NCBI GenBank assembly: GCA_018268315.1
Contig: JAFDWU010000004.1
Coordinates: 1,495-65,494, forward strand
Origin: Armatimonadota bacterium
Lineage (GTDB): Bacteria; Armatimonadota; Fimbriimonadia; Fimbriimonadales; Fimbriimonadaceae
Reading direction: 5' to 3'
DNA length: 64,000 bases
Positions 1-7,609 of the stretch are shown here, in pieces. The notes beneath the pieces are model-generated. The model had not been told where the DNA came from. It made no database searches and saw only the letters and a program-made list of their open reading frames with translations. Every line of letters starts with the position of its first letter. Position 1 is the stretch's first letter. The position numbers and the translations under genes are program-made.

Positions 1-425
1 TACGGGGCTATCACCCTCTATGGCGGAACTTTCCAATTCCTTCCGTTAACTCAATTTCGATCTTCTTTTCTAAACCTCTCAAATTCAAGCACTGGGCCTG
101 AATTTGGGAGGCTTAGTAGTGGCCCCACAACCCCAATTGGCAAGCCAATTGGTTTAGGCTGGTCCGCTTTCGCTCGCCGCTACTTACGGAATCTCTTCGA
201 TTTCTTTTCCTCCGGTTACTTAGATGTTTCAGTTCACCGGGTGCCCTCTACAACCCTATGTATTCAGATTGCAGTCTCAAGACATTACTCTTGAGGGGTT
301 TCCCCATTCGGAAATCCCAGGATCAACACTTTTGTGCAGCTCCCCTGGGCGTATCGTCGCTTACACGTCCTTCGTCGGCAACTTGTCCCTAGGCATTCAT
401 CACACACCCATATTAGCTTTCTACA
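1..425 (-). rRNA. 23S ribosomal RNA, 5' end (partial)
   Basis: Large-subunit rRNA, running off the left edge so that only about the first 400-430 nt are present. On the plus strand the reverse complement of the universally conserved 5' region is visible: CTTAGATGTTTCAGTTCACC at 219-238 and GGTTTCCCCATTCGGAAATC at 297-316, followed by the first conserved GGATGCC-like element at 392-398. Placing the mature 5' end 26 nt before that element, as in E. coli, gives about 425. No 16S 3' end (anti-Shine-Dalgarno) or tRNA lies upstream; trpE does instead, so the gene appears unlinked from 16S. Confidence 0.92.
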
Positions 426-482
426 CTCGTAGCTTTATCGAGTATTTGGTTTGCCTGTATTTAACTAGAATGTTTTACTTCT

Positions 483-516
483 AGACTATGCGCACACTAT
501 GCAACTGTCAAAGAGC
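483..516 (-). promoter_or_regulatory. 23S rRNA promoter / boxA-like leader
   Basis: On the minus strand TTGACA (506-511) is followed after exactly 17 nt by TAGTCT (483-488), an acceptable sigma-70-type promoter that would start transcription about 50 nt before the 23S 5' end. The same bases lie in GCTCTTTGACA (506-516), which resembles the boxA antitermination element of rRNA leaders. Both readings are possible and not exclusive. A short inverted repeat CTAGAA/TTCTAG (465-484) between it and the gene could be part of the processing region. Confidence 0.5.
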
Positions 517-521
517 TTTTC

Positions 522-721
522 GCTGGCCGCCGCAGATCCTGTTGGGACCATGAGCGGCAAGGGGAGATGATACCAGCCCGGTCCGACAATGTCAACGGTA
601 AAGTCGGAAAAATCTCGAAAACCTGCCGCGGAAATGCACCACACCTCGTCTGTATCTCTTGCGTCTCCGACTTTATAGCAGGGTTGCACCGCCAACCTTG
701 TACAAACCCTCGCGAGTCGAT
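522..721. other. Intergenic region between 23S leader and trpE
   Basis: About 200 nt between the end of trpE and the presumed 23S promoter. I see no tRNA cloverleaf, 16S end, convincing coding frame or strong hairpin. A frame that is open on the minus strand here runs into the end of trpE out of phase and looks accidental. Confidence 0.4.
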
Positions 722-2176
722 TTACATTCCGCGAAGAGCAACTTCGATCGCCTGCAAGGGACCGCGGGCCTTGCGGCAACACTCCTCGTACTCTGACGCC
801 GGATCGCTATCGAAAACGATCCCCGCTCCCGCCTGTACATAGGCCTTTCCGCCCTTGATCATAACCGTCCGGATGGCGATCGCCAATTCTGTGTCGCCGC
901 TAAAACCTATGACCCCTACCGCGCCGGCATAACTTCCCCGCCGGGTCGGTTCCAGCTCATCGATAATCTGCATTGCACGCACCTTCGGCGCGCCGCTCAC
1001 TGTGCCAGCAGGAAATGTCGCGCGAATCAGATCGTAACCATCCAAACCCGGCCGGAGGCGGCAGGTCACGTCGCTCACGATGTGCATCACGTGGCTGTAC
1101 CGCTCGATCAGCATCATCTCATTCAGCTTCACACTGCCGTACTCAGCCACACGGCCAAGGTCGTTACGGCCAAGGTCGACCAGCATGATGTGCTCCGCGC
1201 GCTCTTTCACATCCGCGAGAAGCTCTTCGGCAAGTCGGGCATCTTCAGCCTCGTCCTTGCCTCTTGGCCTCGTGCCGGCGATCGGGCGGACCCGTGCCAC
1301 ACCCTTGTCAAGGCTAACATGAAGCTCTGGCGACGCCCCCACCAAGTCGAAATCGCCAAACCGCAGCAGGAACATATATGGCGAAGGGTTGATGCTGCGC
1401 AAAGCGCGGTAAAGCGTTATCGGATGGGCGGGAAATGCCGTTTCGAAGCGCAGAGAAGGCACCATCTGAATCCCATCCCCGGCCTCAATGTACTTTTTTA
1501 TCCGGCGGACCGAAGTCTCGAAATCAGCGCGGCTTGTGTTGGCGCTCACGTCGCCTGGCTCAAATCTCTCAGTAGGCAGGGCAGGCAGCGGGCCCGCCAG
1601 TTTGGTCACTGTTGCTTCCAACTTTTTCGCCGCTGCTCGATAACCTTCTTCCGAGCCGTCGGCAACGGTCATCACGCGAATCGAGTTCTTGGCGTGATCG
1701 AACACCACCACCACCCCCGTAAGCAACATCGCGGCATCAGGAAGTTCAAGATCATCCTTCGTGCTGTCCGGCAATCGCTCGACGAACCGCACGAAATCGT
1801 AAGCAAGCATTCCGACCACGCCGCCGACAAAGTCCGGCAGCCCTTCGCTGCGATAAGGCTTTTCGCCGATCTCCGCCTTGATAACATCTAAGGCGTCTCG
1901 AAATTCCTTGCGCAGGTCGTAGCAGTGGGTTTTGCTGCCGCGAGTCACCATCGCCTCATCGCCCTTGCTCCAAATTAGGCCGTCGGCGACGCCAAGGATG
2001 CTGTAACGGGCGAGGTTCTCGCCTCCCGTCACACTTTCCAGAAGATAGCTGGGCGAGCCATCGGCGGCCAGTTTCCAATAGGCGCTAAGCGGGGTTTCAA
2101 GGTCTGCCAGGAGGTCGCGCCAAACAACCTGCGGCTTTCCGCGGGCGGCATATTCCTCGTAGCTTGGGTTCAGCAT
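722..2176 (-). CDS. trpE: Anthranilate synthase component I
   Basis: Converts chorismate plus glutamine-derived ammonia to anthranilate, the first committed step of tryptophan synthesis; works with TrpG, which is not in this window. The 484-residue length is normal. The N-terminal domain has the LLES element (residues 45-48) of the tryptophan feedback site. The C-terminal chorismate-binding domain (about 220-478) shows PIAGTRPRG, DLGRNDLGRVA, FPAGTVSGAPKVRA and the closing QAGAGIVFDSDPASEYEE stretch, all diagnostic of TrpE rather than PabB or MenF. It stands alone, divergent from leuD, and its leader holds a promoter and a terminator-like hairpin, which suggests control by attenuation. The start is the ATG giving the usual N-terminus. 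Confidence 0.95.
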   Translation of the reverse strand: MLNPSYEEYAARGKPQVVWRDLLADLETPLSAYWKLAADGSPSYLLESVTGGENLARYSILGVADGLIWSKGDEAMVTRGSKTHCYDLRKEFRDALDVIKAEIGEKPYRSEGLPDFVGGVVGMLAYDFVRFVERLPDSTKDDLELPDAAMLLTGVVVVFDHAKNSIRVMTVADGSEEGYRAAAKKLEATVTKLAGPLPALPTERFEPGDVSANTSRADFETSVRRIKKYIEAGDGIQMVPSLRFETAFPAHPITLYRALRSINPSPYMFLLRFGDFDLVGASPELHVSLDKGVARVRPIAGTRPRGKDEAEDARLAEELLADVKERAEHIMLVDLGRNDLGRVAEYGSVKLNEMMLIERYSHVMHIVSDVTCRLRPGLDGYDLIRATFPAGTVSGAPKVRAMQIIDELEPTRRGSYAGAVGVIGFSGDTELAIAIRTVMIKGGKAYVQAGAGIVFDSDPASEYEECCRKARGPLQAIEVALRGM

Positions 2177-2205
2177 AACGGTGCGACCTGTTGTACCTTG
2201 CCTCT

Positions 2206-2245
2206 AAAAGAAAAACGCCCCGGGAGGTTTGAGGATCACGGGGCG
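2206..2245 (-). terminator. Terminator-like hairpin in trpE leader (possible attenuator)
   Basis: Reading the minus strand, CGCCCCG (2239-2245) pairs with CGGGGCG (2216-2222) and is followed at once by TTTTTCTTTT (2206-2215). This is the form of an intrinsic terminator, but it lies 30-70 nt before the trpE start codon and downstream of a plausible promoter, so it would stop transcription before the gene. No tryptophan-rich leader peptide is visible. The plus strand has no T tract after the hairpin, so it is not a terminator for that direction. Confidence 0.6.
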
Positions 2246-2262
2246 AGCGAGACAACGATTGC

Positions 2263-2292
2263 AGTATATGTGACGTTTTCCTACGTTCGCAA
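2263..2292 (-). promoter_or_regulatory. Putative trpE promoter
   Basis: Minus-strand TTGCGA (2287-2292), an 18-nt spacer, then TATACT (2263-2268). Transcription would begin near 2256, only about 10 nt before the terminator-like hairpin. That leaves little room for a competing antiterminator, so an additional start further upstream in leuD is possible. Confidence 0.4.
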
Positions 2293-2312
2293 AAGCCGTG
2301 CCAAAATGAAGT

Positions 2313-2906
2313 GTGGAGTCATTTCATCAACATTCCGGCAAAATTGCCTTGCTCCTTGAAGACAATATCGACACGGATCGCATCATTCCGGCTCGGTTCC
2401 TTTCGAGGGTGAGCCGCTCCGGCTACGGCGAGCTCCTGTTCAGCGATGTGCGAAAGGATGACTTCCCGCTTGATCGACCCGAGGCAAAAGGCGCTTCTAT
2501 TCTCGTAGTTGGCACGAACTTCGGTTGCGGCTCCAGCCGCGAGCATGCTGTCTGGGCGATTCAACAAGCCGGTTACCGCGCGGTGATCGCGCTGATCAAA
2601 GGCTATAGCCCCGGCTACAGCGATATCTTCCGCCAGAACGCCGCGAACTGCGGCCTTCTGTTGATCGAGCTGCCCGAAGCTGATCACGCCAAGCTGGTTA
2701 AGGCGGGGGTTGGGGCAACTATCACCATCGACTTGCCGAACCAAACGATTGCGGTGGGCCCAGAATCGATTCACTTCGAGATGAACCCCACTAACAAAGA
2801 GGCAATCGTAAACGGGCTTGATCTAATCGGCACCACGCTGGTTTATGACGATGCAATTTCGAACTACGAGGGCCATGCAAAAGCGTTCGTCACTCCTGGC
2901 GCTTAG
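2313..2906 (+). CDS. leuD: 3-isopropylmalate dehydratase small subunit
   Basis: Small (swivelling-domain) subunit of isopropylmalate isomerase, leucine biosynthesis; needs LeuC, which is not adjacent. NIDTDRIIP (residues 18-26) and GCGSSREHA (71-79) are the substrate-binding signatures of the aconitase swivel domain. Its 197 residues match the bacterial LeuD size. The start used is a GTG; an ATG eight bases earlier is out of frame. The 3' end overlaps the DUF192 lipoprotein gene, so the two are probably translated from one message. The C-terminal ~40 residues extend past the core domain. Confidence 0.92.
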   Translation: MESFHQHSGKIALLLEDNIDTDRIIPARFLSRVSRSGYGELLFSDVRKDDFPLDRPEAKGASILVVGTNFGCGSSREHAVWAIQQAGYRAVIALIKGYSPGYSDIFRQNAANCGLLLIELPEADHAKLVKAGVGATITIDLPNQTIAVGPESIHFEMNPTNKEAIVNGLDLIGTTLVYDDAISNYEGHAKAFVTPGA

Positions 2907-3432
2907 CCTCCTTGCCTTCGGCTGCAAAGTCGATGTTACGCCTCCCTCTGCTCAGCCTGCGCCAAAGGTGGAAGCGGCGCCGCCCGATAAGGCGTTGGCC
3001 CAACCGGCAAAGGCGCTTCCCAGCGCCAACCGCACTTACAAACTCAGCGACCTAAAGACCCTGAAGGCAACCGCCAACGGTCACGAGCTAACGCTCTGGG
3101 TGATGGATGACGAAAACAAGCGACGGGAAGGAATGATGTGGCTCTCGCCGGAGGAGGTCAATGACGCGGAAGGCATGATCTTCGTGTTCGATAAACCCCA
3201 GAAGCTCAGCTTCTGGATGAGGAATACGATTCAGGGTCTGGACATCATCTACCTATCGCCTACTGGCAAAGTGCTAAACGTCCAGCAAGGTCAACCGCTG
3301 GACGAGTCTCCGTTGCCTGCGAAGGGACTAAGCGATAAGGTGATCGAGTTGAAGGCGGGCTGGGCCGCCAGGTTCGGGATCAAGGAAGGTACGCAAGTGC
3401 AACTCCCCTCCGGCCTAAAGGGCAAGCCGTAG
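2875..3432 (+). CDS. DUF192 family lipoprotein
   Basis: Small exported protein of unknown function. The first 17 residues (MQKRSSLLALSLLAFGC) form a short lipoprotein-type signal with Cys17; the lipobox is loose (AFGC), so a simple cleaved signal is possible. A Pro/Ala-rich linker (to about residue 45) precedes the DUF192 fold: REGMMW, EGMIFVFDKPQKLSFWMRNT and LDIIYLSPTGKV are its usual conserved blocks. I chose the internal ATG at 2875 because the upstream in-frame ATGs would add ten residues before the signal. It overlaps leuD by 32 nt; no link to leucine synthesis is implied. Confidence 0.8.
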   Translation: MQKRSSLLALSLLAFGCKVDVTPPSAQPAPKVEAAPPDKALAQPAKALPSANRTYKLSDLKTLKATANGHELTLWVMDDENKRREGMMWLSPEEVNDAEGMIFVFDKPQKLSFWMRNTIQGLDIIYLSPTGKVLNVQQGQPLDESPLPAKGLSDKVIELKAGWAARFGIKEGTQVQLPSGLKGKP

Positions 3433-3495
3433 CAAAACGGAAGGCCCCCGCCGCGAACGCAACGAGAGCCTAATACGGAAGAAGGCGCGATCTAA

Positions 3496-4773
3496 TTACC
3501 GCTTCAGATTGATCAAGTCCTGAAGCATTTCGTCGACCGTCTGAACGATCTTCGTGTTCGCCTGGAAGCCACGCTGAGTGACGATCAGGTCGGTAAACGC
3601 AGTGGAAATATCCACGTTCGACTGCTCCAAGAATCCCGACTGGATTGAGCCACGACCGTTAAGCTGCGGTGCACCCACGTTCGGCGTACCGGAGTTCACG
3701 GTGGTGGTCCAGAGGTTGCTTCCAACACGCTGCAAACCTGCCGGGTTCGGGAAGGTCGCCAAAGCCACCTGGCCAAGCGGGCGAGTAAGACCGTTGGTAA
3801 ACACGCCGGTAATCAAGCCGTCGTTGCCAATCTGGAAGGACTCCAGCGAACCAGGGCCGAAACCGTTCTGATTCTGGACGCTCACCTGAGTAGCCGTGGC
3901 CAACTGGTGGATGGCAGAAAAGTCGAGGTTCTCTGCCTGATTCACGGCGCCGTTTTGTCCGGGAACACTGATTGCTCCCAGTGCCGTGCCATTAACAATA
4001 TTGCCTGCCGCGTCGAAATAGATCGGCTGGTTCCCTGTCGATGAGCTCGAACCAACGGAACTGCCACCAACCGTGGCATCCCAATCCCAACTGGAGACTG
4101 CGCCCGCGGGAGCGCCAGGGCCCATGGTCGTGCTGTGATTCTTGAAGGTAACCGTCAAGTCGGAAGGGTTACCGAGCGAGTCGTAAACGCGCGTAGTGGT
4201 CGACCAAGAATCCGTTGCCAAGGCCGCCGAACTCAAGTTACCGGTCAGAGTTACGTTGGTAGTGCCCTGAACCGCGTTCAGCGTACCGATCGGAATATTC
4301 ACCGTCTTGCTCGGGTCGATCGACTGGGTCGTATCAACCTTGCCAAGGGAGTCGGCTCTCCATCCAACAAGCTTACGGCCGGTTGAAGTCTGAACCATAT
4401 CGCCGTTCGCGTCAAGGGTGAAGCTTCCGTCTCGAGAATAGTCGATGCCGCTGCCATCGCTAACCATAAATAGACCGTTGCCCTGGACCGCGAGATCCGT
4501 TGGATTGTTGGTCGCGTTCAGTGATCCCTGAGCCTCATTCGTGTTCGTAGCCGACACGATGACGCCAAGGCCGATCTGGACCGGGTTGCGGCCGCCAATG
4601 CTGCCGTTCGGCGCGGAAGCGCCGGTTACCGTCTGCGCGATCATTTCCGCGAAGCTGACCGACGAGCTCTTGTAAGCCGTCGTGTCAACGTTTGCAAGGT
4701 CGTTGCCAATTGCGTCCATGCGCGTCTGGTGTGCTTTGATGCTGGCAACGCCAGCGAGTAGTGCCTGTAACAT
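3496..4773 (-). CDS. flgE: Flagellar hook protein FlgE
   Basis: Main subunit of the flagellar hook, exported by the flagellar type III system. The N-terminus (ALLAGVASIKAHQTRMDAIG, then NDLANVDTTAYK) and the C-terminus (FLEQSNVDISTAFTDLIVTQ, RGFQANTKIVQTVDEML) are the paired coiled segments of rod/hook proteins. Between them are the hook D1/D2 domains (about 80-350). At 425 residues it is a typical hook length and longer than FlgF/FlgG (about 260), which supports FlgE. It is the last gene of fliK-flgD-TIGR02530-flgE. The 123-nt gap before it holds a strong GC hairpin, unlike the tight spacing of the other genes. Confidence 0.93.
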   Translation of the reverse strand: MLQALLAGVASIKAHQTRMDAIGNDLANVDTTAYKSSSVSFAEMIAQTVTGASAPNGSIGGRNPVQIGLGVIVSATNTNEAQGSLNATNNPTDLAVQGNGLFMVSDGSGIDYSRDGSFTLDANGDMVQTSTGRKLVGWRADSLGKVDTTQSIDPSKTVNIPIGTLNAVQGTTNVTLTGNLSSAALATDSWSTTTRVYDSLGNPSDLTVTFKNHSTTMGPGAPAGAVSSWDWDATVGGSSVGSSSSTGNQPIYFDAAGNIVNGTALGAISVPGQNGAVNQAENLDFSAIHQLATATQVSVQNQNGFGPGSLESFQIGNDGLITGVFTNGLTRPLGQVALATFPNPAGLQRVGSNLWTTTVNSGTPNVGAPQLNGRGSIQSGFLEQSNVDISTAFTDLIVTQRGFQANTKIVQTVDEMLQDLINLKR

Positions 4774-4841
4774 ATTTCCTCCGTATCGTTTCCTTTCTTT
4801 TCCCTGGAGGTCCCAAGTTCATCTAACTCGGGGTTAAGGCT

Positions 4842-4863
4842 CCCGGGCGCTTTCACGCCCGGG
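4842..4863. other. Perfect GC-rich hairpin between hook genes
   Basis: CCCGGGCG (4842-4849), 6-nt loop, CGCCCGGG (4856-4863). It lies in the 123-nt gap upstream of flgE within the hook operon. There is no T tract on either strand, so it is not a normal intrinsic terminator. A transcript-stabilising or processing stem that sets hook protein levels is an inference. Confidence 0.55.
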
Positions 4864-4896
4864 TCCGCCTAGTTGCCTCCTCCAAGAGGTTCGCGG

Positions 4897-5265
4897 TTAA
4901 ACAATTACCGCGCTGTCTATATTCGTGAAGACGTTGTCCTTCAAGTTCTCCTTATCGACTGCGGTTATCACCGTGCGATTCTTGACGCTCACCACAAGGG
5001 CGACCTGATCAAGCATGACAAGCGATTCCTTTGCTCCTTTCGCCGCAGCCTTATCGACGCCGCCTACGACCCGATCCCATTCATCCTTACTCAGCTCGAT
5101 GTTTCGGCTTTGCAGTCTTGTTTGGGCGTGGCCGCTGAGCTTCAGACGGTCCTGAAGAATTGCATTGAATTCTCCCGGCCTCCCGGTCGTAGTCGGCGCC
5201 ACTGGTGGCGCAATCTGCGACTGGATTAGCTCTGCAACTTTTGCGTTGTCGATTCGATTTGCCAT
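4897..5265 (-). CDS. TIGR02530-type flagellar operon protein
   Basis: Small cytoplasmic protein of the kind encoded beside flgD and flgE in Firmicutes and other phyla. Recognisable features are GRPGEFNAIL near residue 30, the SGHAQTRLQSRNIELSKDEW segment (about 44-63) and the closing VVSVKNRTVITAVD block. Its role is unknown; its position suggests a hook-assembly accessory. It is 4 nt downstream of flgD and clearly co-transcribed. The start ATG gives a standard N-terminus. Confidence 0.8.
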   Translation of the reverse strand: MANRIDNAKVAELIQSQIAPPVAPTTTGRPGEFNAILQDRLKLSGHAQTRLQSRNIELSKDEWDRVVGGVDKAAAKGAKESLVMLDQVALVVSVKNRTVITAVDKENLKDNVFTNIDSAVIV

Positions 5266-5269
5266 GGTC

Positions 5270-5668
5270 TTAATTGCTTACGCTTTGTACGTTGCTGAGT
5301 TGGACGGTCTGGCTATTGCCATTCGCGTCATTGAACACAACGTTTACGTTCCCACCGCTGATCGTGACCTTCTTGACCACCCCACTCATAACACCCTGCT
5401 GGGTGCTGGCGGTAACGGTCTTGCCAAGCAACGAAGCGGCTTGCGCTTCCTGCGAGGTCTGCGAAAGCTGATCAACGCCCTGCACAGTTCCAATCTGAGC
5501 GATCTGCGCATAGTAGTCCTTGCTCGTAATTGGATCGGTCGGAAGCTGGTTGCTCAGCTCAGTGGTCAGAAGAACAAGGAAGTCCTTCATGTTGAGCTGA
5601 TCCTTTCCCGCCGTCGTGCTGGCGGCGGCTGCTGCCATTGGGTTTGCAATCTGATTAACTGACGACAT
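5270..5668 (-). CDS. flgD: Flagellar hook assembly (scaffold) protein FlgD
   Basis: Hook cap that guides FlgE polymerisation and is discarded when the hook is finished. The conserved N-terminal block is present: LNMKDFLVLLTTELSNQLPT around residue 25, followed by DYYAQIAQIGTVQGVDQL. At 132 residues it is short: the large FlgD Ig/tudor portion of enterobacteria (about 230 residues) is reduced to one small beta domain (LLGKTVTAS to the end), as in several Firmicutes. It lies 12 nt after fliK. Confidence 0.88.
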   Translation of the reverse strand: MSSVNQIANPMAAAAASTTAGKDQLNMKDFLVLLTTELSNQLPTDPITSKDYYAQIAQIGTVQGVDQLSQTSQEAQAASLLGKTVTASTQQGVMSGVVKKVTISGGNVNVVFNDANGNSQTVQLSNVQSVSN

Positions 5669-5680
5669 AGTGGTTTTCTC

Positions 5681-7009
5681 CTAGATGAGCAGGTTCCATC
5701 CCGGCTGTTTTGAATCAACTTGAATGCCGGTTGAAACTTCGCTTTCGATCAGCGAGGTACCGCGGCCATTCGAATGGTTCGATCCGTTCTTGCTCGCCTG
5801 AGGCTGATTGCCTCCCGATCGATCTGAGTAAGTCGAAGAGCTCGTTTCCGCTCCAACGGAAACGGACTGCAACTGATACCCCTTCTGCTGAAGATTCTGG
5901 GCAAGCGCCTGCTTGCTCTGTTCCAGCGCGTTTCGAACGTGGTCATGAGATGCCGAGATCTTCGCGTCGACGAGATTGCCAACGCTCTTGATCTCCAGCG
6001 TCACTGTTCCCAGGTCTGCCGGAGCAAGGTGCACGGTCACCGCGCCACGAGGCTTGGCTGCCGCGAGCAGCTCGATGCGGTCTGATACCTGGCGAACAAC
6101 CTGCAGATTCTGAGCCTGCGAAAGGCCAGCGGGCTGGGTGCCAGTGGTCGAAGCGGTAGTTAGGTTAGATCCGAAACTAGCTGCGGACTTATCGGATGCC
6201 GAAGCAACCGCTACTGCCGCAAAGTCCTCGGGATTCTTCTTGTCGCCACCTTTTTCGCCCTGGGATCCGAAATCCGAGAGTTGGCTGCCCGCCTGCTCAG
6301 TGACCGCGGCTACTTCCGCAACCGCCGTTGCCACCGGTGGCTTAACTGCCACGTCGGCTTTCAGGCCTACCGTCGCCTTGACAGTTTGCACGTTTAGCTC
6401 CTGAAGTATATGGTCAGGAGCGACTTTATCGGCCACCTTATTACCTTTAGCGTCCGGTCCGACCGTAGTCCCTTGCTGTGGGGTGCCCGCAACCGGGGTA
6501 GCGACCGGCGAGGGGCCCTGGGTTGACACCGGAATCGGTGCGACGACATGAGGCGGCTCTGCAACCCCACCCTTGGGATCAACCGTTAGGTTTGCAGCAA
6601 TCGCCGCTACATCGCCTGGCTTTACGGCTGTTGCGCCGGTTGCCGACTTTGGCGTGCTATCAAGAACCGCAGTGCTGTTAGGGACGATCGTCGGAATTGC
6701 TCCGGCGAGCGTAAGCTGAACTGCTTGGGTAGCCGCATCGGGTGTCCCTGCAGTGGGTTTGTTGACGTCAACGCCGTCATCAGCAGGCTTAGATTCTTTC
6801 GAATCGCTTGCCTTCTGATCTTCCTGAGCGGAGTCCGGCTTTTGCGGTGGAGTCTTCTGCTCCGTTCTCACTGCCTCTCGCTCATTGTTCGGCTTTATGG
6901 CTTCGTCTGGTGGCTGAGTTTGCCTCAGGACGTCTTGAAAGCCGCTGTCTGGTTTTGGCGGCGGCGAAACGTCCGGCGGCGCACCCAGTTGTATTGCTAG
7001 GATGTCCAT
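5681..7009 (-). CDS. fliK: Flagellar hook-length control protein FliK
   Basis: Molecular ruler that measures hook length and switches export specificity. Residues 1-300 are low-complexity, Pro/Ala/Thr/Lys-rich and without obvious fold, as expected for the ruler part. The C-terminal Flg_hook domain (about 310-400) has GAVTVHLAPADLGTVTLEI followed by NALEQSKQALAQNLQQKGY, the typical L-x-P-x-x-LG-x-V core. It is the first gene of the hook operon and starts 43 nt downstream of the MarR gene on the same strand. Confidence 0.88.
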   Translation of the reverse strand: MDILAIQLGAPPDVSPPPKPDSGFQDVLRQTQPPDEAIKPNNEREAVRTEQKTPPQKPDSAQEDQKASDSKESKPADDGVDVNKPTAGTPDAATQAVQLTLAGAIPTIVPNSTAVLDSTPKSATGATAVKPGDVAAIAANLTVDPKGGVAEPPHVVAPIPVSTQGPSPVATPVAGTPQQGTTVGPDAKGNKVADKVAPDHILQELNVQTVKATVGLKADVAVKPPVATAVAEVAAVTEQAGSQLSDFGSQGEKGGDKKNPEDFAAVAVASASDKSAASFGSNLTTASTTGTQPAGLSQAQNLQVVRQVSDRIELLAAAKPRGAVTVHLAPADLGTVTLEIKSVGNLVDAKISASHDHVRNALEQSKQALAQNLQQKGYQLQSVSVGAETSSSTYSDRSGGNQPQASKNGSNHSNGRGTSLIESEVSTGIQVDSKQPGWNLLI

Positions 7010-7051
7010 TCCAGTAGTACATGTTTGGACAACCGTTGACGAATCTTTAGG

Positions 7052-7534
7052 CTAACCGCAATTTGGAGGCTTCGAACAATGCTGCCAATCGAGTTCTCCC
7101 GTAAGAAACCGACCAAACATGTCCTCTACTTTCTGCAGTTCTTCGTTCGTCAGCTTGTCGGTGAAGAGCTCGCGAATTGCTTCTTGATAGATTTCCCAAC
7201 TCCGAACGCGCTCGCTCATACCTGCCTTAGTAAGGGCCGCGAACGTTGAGCGGCGGTCGGCAGGATTGCACTCTCGGCGCACCCACCCCTTTGCTTCCAG
7301 GCGGTCTATTAACCTTGTGAGGCCGCTCTTGGTAAAAAGAGAGTGCTCTGCAAGCTCCTTCATGGTAAGCCGTCCAGACTTACTGAGCTCAAGCTGAAGC
7401 AGAATGTCGTACTCCTCAAGTGAGCAAACACCGGCCGTAGCCATCCGCTTTGAGATCAGCTTTGACAGCACCGCGTGGCTAACGTAGAACGTCGACCAGG
7501 CCCGTTTTTGCTCTTCCGATAATTGCTTCGACAT
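7052..7534 (-). CDS. MarR-family transcriptional regulator
   Basis: Winged-helix dimeric regulator. The recognition region LTMKELAEHSLFTKSGLTRL (about residues 56-75), the D-R-R wing (NPADRRSTFAALT) and long terminal helices are typical; 160 residues is normal. Two Cys residues near the C-terminus (HCSKPPNC) are unusual and could be redox-active, but this is only a guess. It diverges from the HAD phosphatase gene, and a near-perfect palindrome in the 75-nt gap is a good candidate operator. It is also close upstream of fliK on the same strand, so read-through into the hook operon is possible. Confidence 0.85.
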   Translation of the reverse strand: MSKQLSEEQKRAWSTFYVSHAVLSKLISKRMATAGVCSLEEYDILLQLELSKSGRLTMKELAEHSLFTKSGLTRLIDRLEAKGWVRRECNPADRRSTFAALTKAGMSERVRSWEIYQEAIRELFTDKLTNEELQKVEDMFGRFLTGELDWQHCSKPPNCG

Positions 7535-7576
7535 GCTTCCGCTATAAGTTACGCAGCTAGATCCAGTATGTTCCCA

Positions 7577-7596
7577 GATAGAAATCGGTTTCTGTC
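7577..7596. promoter_or_regulatory. Palindrome, candidate MarR operator
   Basis: GATAGAAA-TCGG-TTTCTGTC: two 8-nt half-sites with one mismatch, centred between the divergent MarR and HAD genes. Size and position fit a MarR dimer site controlling its own gene and the neighbour. No binding is shown. Confidence 0.4.
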
Positions 7597-7609
7597 ATAC
7601 TAATCACTA

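Noticed and set aside
431-721. tRNA or 16S 3' end beside 23S
   Set aside because: No cloverleaf, CCA-like end or anti-Shine-Dalgarno sequence (AAAGGAGGTGATCC on the plus strand) is present.
486-782. Open minus-strand frame between 23S and trpE
   Set aside because: It overlaps the end of trpE out of phase, has a Cys/Arg-rich random composition and no recognisable start site.
1082-1891. Long plus-strand frame opposite trpE
   Set aside because: Antisense shadow of a clear trpE; His/Arg-rich composition from the complementary codons.
4842-4863. Hairpin in the hook operon as a terminator
   Set aside because: No T tract on either strand, and it lies inside an operon whose last gene is needed.
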